Source: Isoetes taiwanensis (lineage: Eukaryota; Streptophyta; Lycopodiopsida; Isoetales; Isoetaceae). From it: a stretch of DNA of 64,000 bases. The translations under genes were made by a program, and so were the position numbers. Each line of letters starts with the position of its first letter. The stretch's first letter is position 1. The notes beneath the pieces were generated by a model that worked only from the letters and a program-made list of their open reading frames with translations, searched no databases and had not been told where the DNA came from. The stretch lies in assembly GCA_021234155.1 (NCBI GenBank), contig JAJEKV010000050.1:3684488-3748487 (forward strand). The letters are read 5' to 3'. Of the stretch, positions 1 to 9,020 are shown piece by piece.

Positions 1-264
1 GTCATCTAGGTCATTGTCGAAGATTGGGCTGAATGCATCTAACATGTCGGGTATAAGTTCCTCAACTTTCACATGGGCGTCCACAGTGGCATTGTCATCA
101 TCTTCATCGTCGTATTTCTGTTCATCTTCATCCTTGTACTCTTCATTATGCGTTGTGCCTATGTTTATACCATATCGATATATTCTAATTCTGCTATTCG
201 CAAATGACTTTTGATGTCGCCAATTCAGTACGCTTGAATGTGGTCTCATATCCACTTGCCTACC
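1..264 (-). other. partial acidic exon-like open frame, unidentified
   Basis: Read on the minus strand, a frame stays open from about 264 to the window edge and is not closed, so its C-terminal part lies outside. It starts after a possible splice acceptor (TGTAG at about 265-269), then reads through a stretch beginning RPHSSVLNWRHQ, and becomes strongly Asp/Glu-rich (EEYKDEDEQKYDDEDDD). I do not recognise the family. It lies downstream of, and on the same strand as, the SET-like pseudogene and could be a further exon of the same old gene or element, but that is inference. Confidence 0.3.
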
Positions 265-487
265 CTACATGCCAGATTAGAAGAAATATATACGTGATTG
301 AAACATGCATTGAGAGCCCATATTTGTTAAATTTTAAGCATTCAATAACAAACGAAATATAAAATTTTGTGCCATAAGCAAGCCCCATATTGAAGATAAA
401 TGTGTATATAATTTCATTCAAAATAGATACATAGTAAGCATTCCCACAAAATTTGACGCAATTTATATTGGTAATTTGGGTACATCA

Positions 488-1164
488 TCAAAGGACCTCC
501 GGTACTGGTCTACCATATTCATATTGAATGAACAATTCATCATCAACACACAGACTTTTTACAGCATAAACCATGCTATATCTCCCGTCAATTTTACGCC
601 TAAAGAGTCTTCTTGGTCATTGTTTGCCTCGATAAATTCACAATTGATAGCTTCAGGATTCTCGATAGAGCTATTAATAAAGGCAGCAAGGTTTCCATGC
701 AATTGAGGACGACCATCAATGTATGTGAAGCCTGCATAGTCATTGGGCTTGGCTATTATTCGTGCATTTGAATTTAGGCCATAGATGATCATGCGCCACT
801 AGTGCTTACCCAATATACGCCAAGTGTCCGAGTTATATTCAGGACCTATATATGGCATCAAAGGAACAGGCATACCATCTTTGACTTTTATATTCGTCAT
901 AATATATAATCCCAGGCCAACACCGGGGAGCCGACTATTTTTAATCATGAACTGCCTACCCCAATATGTAAATTGCTCCACATAAATAATTGGCTTGCCC
1001 CTAGGCCATGCACAGAATTTCTTACGATCTTTATCCGTAAAAGGCTGGACCAAATGGAGTAGTGAAGGTGGAAGATTATTTTCTTCTACAGGATCTAATA
1101 CATTCCAATTTTGGTGAACATTGTCATCTATCTTGTCTAAGAATATCTTCTTAAAGGAAGACAA
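488..1164 (-). pseudogene. SET-domain protein-like pseudogene
   Basis: The minus-strand frame encodes the C-terminal half of a SET-like domain. An upstream block contains LPGVGLGLYIMTNIKVKDG. It is followed by PYIGPEYN, then DYAGFTYIDGRPQLHGNLAAFINSS, then a conserved NCEFIE, and in another frame DDELFIQYEYGRP, matching the typical SET order of G-x-G-l, N-x-a-r-f-i-N-s, N-C and G/D-E-L-x-x-x-Y. SET domains are lysine methyltransferase folds. The gene is broken by an in-frame TAG at 799-801 and a frameshift near 555-565 just before the last motif; the last frame ends with TGA at 488-490. No pre-SET or other domain is visible. It may be a host gene remnant or a transposon-carried SET gene. Activity is not expected from this copy. 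Confidence 0.5.
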
Positions 1165-1272
1165 TTGCTCTCCTTCTTTTCCATATAATCCATGAAGTCC
1201 ATGCTCTGATTATTTGAAGGGCAACGCTCTTAGAGTGTACCCACTAGCTACTAGACAAATGCCTAACAGAAT

Positions 1273-1402
1273 CTGATTGGTCTCTAGTGTATTGTCAAAC
1301 CTATCCTTGTACCAGCTCCATACATGTTGTAAAACATACACTCTGATTGATCTCTAGTGTATTGTCAAACCTATCCTTGTACTAGCTCCATATATATTGT
1401 AA
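1273..1402. repeat. 70-bp tandem duplication
   Basis: The text starting CTGATTGGTCTCTAGTG at 1273 recurs at 1343 with period 70 and only a few substitutions. It lies at the 3' side of the minus-strand LINE remnant and duplicates its last codons after the zinc-binding domain. Confidence 0.85.
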
Positions 1403-2543
1403 CTCAATACACTCCACTAGGCATTGTTCCAATGTCTCATTGCTCGCTTTGTACACAGGACATAGTGGATCCACTCCCTCTTTGTACTTTGTAACTATTG
1501 TATTTACCTGGAGGGCTCTATGCACCACTTGCCAAATAAGCAAACACACTCTTGGAGGAATGAATTTCAACCAATTCCCTTCCATGCATTCTTACCTTCT
1601 GTTTCTCTGGCTTGCAAATTCCATTTCAAGTGCAAGGAGATAACCCTTGTAGCTTTAAGGCATTTGTAAGATCGCTTTATAAATGGTCCTGACTGAAGGG
1701 AAGGAATTAGAACCCACGGCTTATTTCATGTACTCTGTATGTGTAAAAAAATTTGTTGCTATACTAGCTCGAAATCATTTTTAAATTCTGCCCATCTACA
1801 TAACTGACTATTTTTGTACCACGATGAGCCTTATACCCTAGTTGGTCCATCTTATCACTCTACCACTCTGGAATCTGCTAATACTGCAAGGGATCCAGTC
1901 TTGTTATAAAAATTGACTGGAATCTACCATGGTGCATGGATCGAAAAAGTGGGGGTCAGACTCGAGGATTGCGGTTGAAGTTCTTATTTTTCGGTTGATG
2001 CTTTCGCATGCCAAAAAAAAATGGTAGCAAAAATAGAGTTTATGTATAAAATCTAGTATTTTTGAGCTTTACTATAAAGGAAATCTGATATACACTGGCA
2101 AATTTTCTGGTTGTACCTCAAATATTTTTCGAACCCTTCCATGGTGGTGTGTGGTGGCATCGAGATCAGTGCTATTTAATGCGAACAACTTTCTCACCAT
2201 TTTCCATGCAACAAGTTGTCCTTTTGGGAAAGGGAAAGCATTGGCACTTGGTCTTAACCTATTGAAGAGCGGCCATGGAAGGGCAACTTGTACCGAGATT
2301 CTATCATGTCTAGATGATGGTAACTTATGAGTTGTGACCCTGGTAAATTCACCTTTTCCTTCAGGACATCCTAGATAAATTTTGGCACTAGTATTTTGCT
2401 ATATAGGCATGTCTGTGTCTACCATGCATATACCTCCTCCTTCCTTTCTCTCTTACATTTCACCATACTTCTTCATTTTCTCCTCATACGAAGTTCCTAA
2501 TTATTGCTTCCATTTCATGTGCCTTATCTGATGGAGCAATTAA
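1382..2543 (-). mobile_element. LINE ORF2 3' part with RVT zinc-binding domain, degenerate
   Basis: At 1382-1585 the minus strand reads a short version of the reverse-transcriptase zinc-binding domain (zf-RVT) that ends plant L1-type LINE ORF2 proteins: W-L-K-F-I-P-P-R-V at the start, then DPLCPVYKASNETLEQCL and VECIELQYIW. The usual second Cys of the CxxC pair is replaced (CPVY), in keeping with decay. From 1586 to 2543 I see no intact frame; its size fits the segment normally found between the RT C-terminal GRL motif and zf-RVT. The GRL motif lies at 7463-7655 on the other side of the copia element, so that element probably split one LINE copy. Confidence 0.55.
2539..2543. repeat. target-site duplication ATTAA, left of copia element
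   Basis: ATTAA directly precedes the 5' LTR and recurs at 7463-7467 directly after the 3' LTR, as expected for integrase-made 5-bp duplication. Confidence 0.85.
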
Positions 2544-2967
2544 TGTTAAAATCTAAAGGGTCATGGCAAATATGGTATTGAAGCAGAAGTTAAAGTGAAG
2601 TCCTAAGGTTGTGAAGACATGAAATTAATAAGGCAATACAATGGGACAAATAAGGAAATCGCCGAGATAAAAAGTTTGAGCTATTCGGTGGAAATTTTAA
2701 CCAGGTGAAAATATAAGGAGACAGGAGAGCAAGCCGGAATGGGCTGAATCACATGAAGATGATCTGCTGCAAGTAGGATTTGACTCACTTGGGAAAAGCT
2801 TGGGCTCTCGGCAATATTTTTGAAGTCTAGCGTGACTACTCTAAAAATCTGATGGTGTAAAGGTTAATTGATAAGAACGATTATTGTCTTTGAGTTATTT
2901 AGATTGATAAATATATCAAGCTAGATATTTATCATTCTTGGTGCATAGTTTGTCTTCTTTTTTAACA
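2544..2967 (+). repeat. copia 5' LTR (424 bp)
   Basis: It begins TGTTAAAATC and ends TTTTTTAACA, so the ends form a short inverted repeat. It matches 7115-7462 closely, except for about 90 bp (roughly 2730-2815) and about 12 bp (near 2662) that the 3' copy lacks. Confidence 0.95.
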
Positions 2968-2969
2968 AG

Positions 2970-2981
2970 TGGTATCAGAGC
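2970..2981 (+). other. primer-binding site, initiator tRNA-Met
   Basis: TGGTATCAGAGC, complementary to the 3' end of plant initiator tRNA-Met, lies two bases after the 5' LTR. Confidence 0.9.
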
Positions 2982-3000
2982 CAATCCAATCTCAGTCATT

Positions 3001-4049
3001 ATGTCAACTAGATTTGGAGCCTCCTTACTTAACGGAGTTGAAGTCTTTAAAGGAGGATCTGGCTTCCAAATTTGGAAGGAGAAGATCCAAAATATTTTGC
3101 AGGAAGAAGGTCTATGGGAACTTGTGAGCACAGGGATAGAAACTCCAAAAGTGAAGATTGAAGGGGAAAAACTAGACACAAGCTCATCTAGTAAAGGTAC
3201 TTCTGGTGTTTCTGAATCAATAGACACCAAATCCATTCGTGCAAGCATCATTACTAGTAAAGTTGGACCTAGTATTTTGTTGAAATTAAGAAAGCTCGGT
3301 CCAAAACAAATGTGGGATTATTTAGTTGATAGGTTTGAGGTGAAGTCATCTTCACAATTAGATGTGCTGGAGAAGGAGCTCCGACAAATGAAGTTTGAAG
3401 AAGGTCAAGATATAGGTGAGTTTTTTGGAAAATGGATGTGATCTTTCCAGATTTAGAAGCTGCAGGGGCAGCTACGAATGAACAAGCGCAAATAAATGCT
3501 ATTGCAAGAGCAGTCTCAAGGTATAAAAACTTGGCTGTATTAATCAGAAATGTAGCAAGAGATAAGGATCATGCAGAGAGAATGGTCAGGGCAGAATTGG
3601 AGCAGCAGAAGGTTAACAATGATGACGAAGAGGATGCAGAAGTTTTGTATGCAGGAAAGGGAAAAAGTAGCTCTAACCAAGTTAGACTTGGCCAAGGCAG
3701 CCAAAAGAATCAAACAGAGATTGGACCCTGCTATTATTGCCACGAGATGGGGCATTTAAAGTGGAACTGTCCTAAACTGGCAAATAGAGATGTTAACTGC
3801 TTTACTTGTGGTGGGAGAGGACATATGGCATCAGAATGTCCAACACCCAAAGGAAGAGGTCGAGGTAGGGGAAGAGGTAGACGAGGGAGTACATCTTCTA
3901 GAGGACGAGGATATGGAAGAAAGTCGGGAGTAAACTTGGCCCAAGAATATGAAACAGACAAGGATCTGGAGGAAGAGGTAAAGTGCATCACAATTTTTTC
4001 TAGTTATGACTCAAAAACTCACAGCTATATGATCTTGATGGAAACTTAG
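3001..4049 (+). pseudogene. copia gag (capsid/nucleocapsid), frameshifted
   Basis: I choose the ATG at 3001, the first after the primer site. The N-terminal half has the usual copia gag signature (F-K-G-G-S-G-F-Q-I-W-K, then a middle part ending in KELRQMKFEEGQDIGEFF). The frame shifts around 3430-3440 and goes on with a helical part to two CX2CX4HX4C zinc knuckles, CYYCHEMGHLKWNC at about 3728-3770 and CFTCGGRGHMASEC at about 3800-3840, followed by a Gly/Arg-rich stretch. Gag packages the element RNA. The protease that should follow is not intact: after an FSSYDSKTHSYMIL stretch the frame ends, and the catalytic D-S/T-G motif is absent. Confidence 0.85.
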
Positions 4050-7000
4050 TGAATATAGAGAATGTATTGTGCGTTCCAACATTAGTTAAGAATCTGATTT
4101 CCGTCAGCCAGCTTGTAGACCTTGGCTACAAACTTGTGTTTGAAAAAGTTGGATGTAAAGTGTTTTTGGGAAATAAAATTAAGTTTTTTGCTAAAAGAGT
4201 GGGAAAATTATTTCAGTTCACAAGTGGAGCACAAATGCAGGCAATATAAATGCAGTTTCATGTTCTGATGTTAAGCTTTGGCACGACAGACTAGCACATG
4301 TGAATTTGAATACCATTAAGTTCATGAAAGGAAAAGGTTTAATACAATGTTCTGATGATGCGTGTAACAATTTCTTATGCAAAGGATGCTTAATTGGAAA
4401 AATCACCAGACTACCATTTCCAAAAAACTGCAAAAAGAGCTACCAGTGTGTTAGAATTGATACATGCAGATATCTGTGGGCCCTTAAATGTGAGGGGAAG
4501 GACAGGCAAGAAATATTTCATTTCGTTTATAGATGACTATAGCAGGAAGGGGAAGTGCTATTGCTTGTCATCGAAGTTTCAAGCTTTTGAAGCATTCAAA
4601 ATTTATGCGAGTGAAGTAGAAAGGCAAACAGGGAAAACCTTAAAATGTTTAAGGACAGATAGAGGTGGGGAGTTTCTATCAAAACGTTTCAAAGCATACT
4701 GCCGAAGTAAGGAAATAAAAAGACAACTAACTTGTGTGCATTCACCTCAGCAGAACGGAGTGGCCGAAAGAAAGAACAGGACTATCCTGAACGCAGTGAG
4801 AGCAATGCTCAAGCATACTGGTTTGCTGAATTCACTCTGGGAAGAGGCCTTAAAAACTGTATATTTTATACAGAATAAATTGCCATCGGCTAGTGTTGAT
4901 GGAAATATACCAGACCAGCTGTGGTATGATAGATATGACTTGCACGATTATGAGAGGTTAAAAGCATACGGATGCCTGGGATATGTGCATATACCAAAAG
5001 AAAAACGTAAGAAACTGGATGAACGGGCAGAACTGGCATACCTGGTTGGGTATGACGAGGAATCTAAGGCCTATAGAATGTATGTACCTGAGTCTCACAA
5101 AATAATTATAAGCAGGGATGTTAGATTCGATGAGCTCACTCTTTATAAACACAGATTTAAGCAAGAAGAGGTGTCTTCCAAAATGCTATTCATGAATAAC
5201 AAAACAGATATCATGGAGATTGATGAATCAGATGAAGAAGATAATCAGATAACAGAGAATAAATCAGATTTGCATGTTGATATTGCAGAAGTTGATCAAC
5301 AGGAGGAAAGACTTGAAGATCTATCACAGGAGATTCAAGGAGAATCATCACAATCTACTGCACAAGAACATGCACATACAAGGAAAAGAAAAGGAGAAAT
5401 AAAGAAGCTGCATGAAATGATTAGACTTGATCCTAACATATATGGTATAAATTTGACAGGCAAAAGTCTGAGAACAAAAAGGGCACTATCGATCATGACA
5501 ATTTTGGAACCAGACGTGCCATCCAATTTTGGAGAAGCCATAAATAGTGCAGAAGCCAATAACTGGAAAAAAGCAATGGAGGATGAGTTACAATCATTCA
5601 TAGACACAGGCACGTTTGAAATTGTAAAAGGGCCAGAAGATAAAAAATATCGTAGGTAATAAATGGATATTCAAAATCAAACAGGAAACAGATGGCTCAA
5701 AAAGGTACAAGGCCAGATTAGTAGCTAAAGGCTATTCTCAGAAAAAGGGCAAAGATTTTTATGAGACTTTCTCTCCACTGGTAAAACTCACGAGTGTGAG
5801 AACACTTCTAGTTATTGCAAATGCTTTGAACTTCGAAATCCACCACATGAATGTTAAAACATCGTTCTTAAATGCTGAGCTTGATGAAGACATCTACATG
5901 CATCCACCTCCTAGGTTTCAGAAAAACAAGGATCAAGTATGGAAACTAAAACGTGCTGTGTGTGGCCTGAGACAGTAGCCTAGACAGTGGTTTCTCTGTA
6001 TAAATAAATTCCTTATAGAACAGGGATTCACAAAGCTGTGTCAAGACGGGAACTTGTACATATTGAAACCTGACAATGGATTTTGTGTCCTCGCTTTGTA
6101 TGTAGATGATTGTGTGCTAGTAGCAAATAATGGCAAAGTTCTGGAATTGTGCAAGAGAATCTTGAAACAGAGGTTTAAGATGACAGATTTGGGGGCACTG
6201 AAACAATTTCTGGGAATGGAGGTCTTTAGAGATAGAGATAATAAATTGTTAAGGCTGTCACAAAGCAGAAATATCAGTAACATCTTGAAGAGGTTCAACA
6301 TGGAAAGCGCAAACATTGTAAGTACTCCAATGGTACCAGGACAGAAGCTCTCATTAGAACAATGTCCTACTACTCTAGAAGAAAAGCTAGAAATGGAGGA
6401 AAAGCCTTATAGGGAATTAATCGGATGTTTGCTGTATGTATCAAACAACACGAGGCCTGATATTGCCTTTAGTATAAACCTGCTGAGTAGATTCTGCAAC
6501 AGTCCGGGCAAAGCACATTGGGCAGCTGCCAAGCATGTCCTAAGGTATTTGAAAGGCACTCAAGAGCAGGGTGGATTGGAGATGATGGAGATAAGTTAGA
6601 ACTGCATGCATATTCAGATGCGGATTGGGGAGGCGATATAGATAGTAGAAAATCAACATCCGATTATATTGTAATGCTTGACAATAATGTTATATCCTGG
6701 AGGAGTAAAAAACAAAATTCGCTAGCAATGTCCTCTGCGGAGGCTGAGTATGCAGCAGCATCACTAGCATCAAGGGAGATTATGTGGCTGAGGAGATTAC
6801 TGGAAGAAATTGGAATCTCTCAGGACAAATCTACCATATTATGTACTGGCAGCATGAGCTGTATGGCAATAGCCAAAAATCCGGTGTTTCATGAGCGAAC
6901 AAAGCATATCGAAATGAATATGCATTTTATCCGAAATATGGTTGAAGACAAATCACTACAGCTGAAGCATATACACACTGTAGAACAGGTGGCTGACATA

Positions 7001-7090
7001 CTCACCAAAGCTTTACCAGTGACACAATTTTTGTATTTAAAATCAAGGCTGTTAGTTGAAGGGAAGACTGGAAACACAGGCAATAGATAA
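4032..7090 (+). pseudogene. copia pol: protease tail, integrase, RT, RNase H
   Basis: It opens with the end of the protease region (LCVPTLVKNLISVSQL). The GAG-pre-integrase zinc segment follows at about 4270-4440 (LWHDRLAH ... CKGC). The integrase core has HADICGP, LRTDRGGEF and NGVAERKNR, the D-D-E residues. RT starts near 5520 and carries LYVDDCVLV at about 6090-6120. RNase H at 6600-7030 has YSDADWGGD and SSAEAEY. Breaks are a frameshift near 4390-4440, another at about 5655, an in-frame TAG after GLRQ at 5976-5978, and a frameshift near 6570. Pol would copy and integrate the element, but this copy cannot make it. Confidence 0.9.
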
Positions 7091-7105
7091 TAGAGAATTT
7101 GCCAT

Positions 7106-7114
7106 GAAGGGAAA
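7106..7114 (+). other. copia polypurine tract
   Basis: GAAGGGAAA directly precedes the 3' LTR, the usual plus-strand primer position. Confidence 0.8.
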
Positions 7115-7462
7115 TGTTAAAATCTAAAGGGTCATGGCAAATATGGTATTGAAGCAGAAGTTAAAGTGAAGTCCTAAGGTTGTGAAGACATGAAATTAAT
7201 AAGGCAATACAATGGGACAAATAAGAAAATCGCAAGTTTGAGCGATTCGGTGGAAATTTTAACCAGGTGAAAATATCGGCAATATTTTTGAAGTCTAGCG
7301 TGACTGCTCTGAAAATCCGATGGTGTAAAGGTTAATTGATAAGAACGATTATTGTCTTTGAGTTATTTAGATTGATAAATATATCAAGCTAGATATTTGT
7401 CATTCTTGGTGCATAGATATTTATCATTCTTGGCGCATAGATATTTGTCTTCTTTTTTAACA
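7115..7462 (+). repeat. copia 3' LTR (348 bp, internally deleted and with tandem repeats)
   Basis: It has the same ends as the 5' LTR but lacks about 90 bp and 12 bp present there. Near its end a 24-bp unit (TAGATATTTGTCATTC...) is repeated at 7390-7413, 7414-7437 and partly at 7438-7450, where the 5' LTR has a single copy. Confidence 0.9.
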
Positions 7463-7655
7463 ATTAAAAGTGATGATGATGTGTGTGTGTGCGCGCGCGC
7501 GAGTGGACGCACGCGCGTGCTGCATAACACATGCTTTGCTACTAAAAGCCTTCCAGCTAGTGATAGCTTTGCGACTTTCCACCAATGTAGGTGCTTTTGT
7601 AATCCAAGAATCATCTCATCCCAGATCCTATTTGTATTTACATTAATTCCCAACT
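7463..7655 (-). mobile_element. LINE ORF2 fragment, segment after RT
   Basis: The minus strand reads HLHWWKVAKLSLAGRLLVAKHVL, the conserved W-K...LS-aGR-x-x-L-x-k-x-V-L motif that follows the reverse transcriptase in plant L1 LINEs. The first five bases (7463-7467, ATTAA) are the copia target duplication. Its partner piece with the zinc-binding domain lies at 1382-2543. Confidence 0.6.
7481..7500. repeat. (GT)5(GC)5 alternating purine-pyrimidine tract
   Basis: There are twenty bases of strict alternation, continued by ACGCGCGTGC just after. Such tracts can adopt Z-DNA; here it lies inside the LINE fragment. Confidence 0.9.
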
Positions 7656-7659
7656 CGGA

Positions 7660-7985
7660 TTCTTAGAAACTTGAATCAGGAATTACTTTCCAAGGAAGGC
7701 ATAAATTGAATAGAAATAGAAGGCTTATTAAAGGAGGTGAATGCTATTCTTTCGAAGGTATTGGGGACTATCCAACTAATAATGTGCCAACTTGCTAGTC
7801 ATTCTATACAATGTAGTATTGTGGATCGCCATTTTTATTTGTCTCTTAGTATAGTAATGTCACGTTCCTTCATCGCAAAAATGGTATTTGGGTTGACCAT
7901 TCCGGATTTTTAGTTTCTAGCCGGTTAAAAATAAGTAGAGTCGGTTCGGCAACAAGAAAGATTTCGAGATATTTTGTGCAATAGC
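7660..7985. other. no gene seen
   Basis: This is a spacer between the LINE fragment and the truncated LTR of E1. I see no coding frame with family signature, no RNA gene and no clear repeat. Confidence 0.6.
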
Positions 7986-8322
7986 TGGAGGCCCAAGCCG
8001 TCAGTCCTCCCTCTTGAGTTTGAGCCTTGGGTAGGATCTCCATGTGTGATATGCTGATCTTTGTCTATACAGATATGTGGAGAACCATCCTTCGTGATGG
8101 TCAGGTGATGTTGATATTGTATACTGACATGTATGTTACGCTTCCGCAGCTAGGTAGGCCCTGAGGAAGACAGGGTAAAATGACCCCTTCATTCTTCCCA
8201 CTGGAACTCATCAAGGTTGCAGTGACACGTGGAGGGCCTTGTATCATCATGGAGCTGGTATGGAGGAAGAACTCCTGTCTTGTATACGGTGAGTGCACCA
8301 TATATGAGTAGGGGACGTCACA
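7986..8322 (+). repeat. E1 5' LTR, 3'-terminal remnant
   Basis: From GGAGGCCCAAGCCGTCAGTC onward it matches the late part of the E2 and E3 LTRs and ends GACGTCACA just before the primer site. The earlier ~1.2 kb of the LTR is missing and replaced by unrelated sequence. Confidence 0.85.
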
Positions 8323-8323
8323 G

Positions 8324-8335
8324 TGGTATCAGAGC
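8324..8335 (+). other. E1 primer-binding site, initiator tRNA-Met
   Basis: TGGTATCAGAGC lies two bases after the LTR end. Confidence 0.9.
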
Positions 8336-8529
8336 AATGTTCTTGGAGACCAAGAGCAAAGCACTGGCCATGCTCCTAGTAGTACTAACTTAGTAGGATT
8401 CTCAAACCTCGAGATCCGAATTTTTTTTTTTCTCATTTTTTGTAGTATATGCTAAGCTAGTAACAGTTAGAAGAATTGAAAACCAAGTAAACTAAAAAGT
8501 TGAACTAAATCTTGATCTAAGTGTAGAAA

Positions 8530-8597
8530 TTGCTCATGGTATGCGCCAGAGCATCAACCTAAATTTTAGGTTGAGCCTCAGGTGCACACCATGAGTA
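8530..8597. promoter_or_regulatory. double palindrome module E1-a
   Basis: Outer arms are TGCTCATGGTATGCGCC (8531-8547) and GGTGCACACCATGAGTA (8581-8597). The inner palindrome is CAACCTAAATTTTAGGTTG (8555-8573). It lies upstream of the ORF1 TATA box. Its inner arms differ from the sister copies by a paired change (CAACC/GGTTG against CGACC/GGTC), so pairing is kept. Confidence 0.8.
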
Positions 8598-8743
8598 ACT
8601 GGCCATAATCACCTTGAAACTTGAAGAATCTGAACAAGATAATATGCTAGATCGAGTTTTAAGATAAGGTTTAGCTAGAATTGTATATCACACCCCTAGG
8701 AATATGTCTAGAAGTTGTATGTTTTAGTCTAAAAATGCAAAAA

Positions 8744-8807
8744 TGCTCACAATATGCGCCAGAGCCTTGATCTAAATATTAGATCAGCCTCCTAGCGCAC
8801 ATGAGTA
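8744..8807. promoter_or_regulatory. double palindrome module E1-b
   Basis: The outer left arm is TGCTCACAATATGCGCC, the inner palindrome TGATCTAAATATTAGATCA (8768-8786) and the right arm AGCGCACATGAGTA. The inner palindrome again carries paired changes (GATC/GATC). The right outer arm has lost a few bases relative to the others. Confidence 0.75.
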
Positions 8808-8910
8808 AAATTACTTAGAAAACTCTAAAGTAAGTACATGTTTTAAGTTAATAGGTGCCGTGACACATGAAAATGAGCAACTTAGAATTTGAACTAAAAA
8901 TTGGCCAAAC

Positions 8911-8986
8911 TATAAATAGACCCAAACCCCTCTCATTTGTAGAGTTTCTGCTTAGAGGTTCGCTCCCGCATTTCGAGGCGATTTTT
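8911..8986 (+). promoter_or_regulatory. E1 ORF1 internal promoter: TATA box and conserved leader
   Basis: TATAAATA at 8911-8918 lies 110 bp before the ORF1 ATG. At 8956-8986 the leader has GTTCGCTCCCGCATTTCGAG followed by GCGATTTTT; nearly the same string occurs before ORF2 of E1 (10864-10893), and AGGCGATCTT before ORF2 of E2. The spacing equals that in E2 (111 bp). Promoter function is inferred from position and repetition. Confidence 0.6.
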
Positions 8987-9020
8987 GGGTGCCAGACCTC
9001 CGATTGACGTGAAGTAAGCC

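Larger units (their letters stand above)
2544..7462 (+). mobile_element. Ty1/copia LTR retrotransposon, defective
   Basis: It is a 4.9-kb element with TG...CA LTRs (TGTTAA...TTAACA), a primer site for initiator tRNA-Met, gag with two zinc knuckles, then integrase, reverse transcriptase and RNase H in the copia order, a purine tract and a 3' LTR. ATTAA duplications flank it. The catalytic part of the protease is missing and pol has several frameshifts and stops, so it is not autonomous. It interrupts a LINE lying on the minus strand. Confidence 0.95.
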
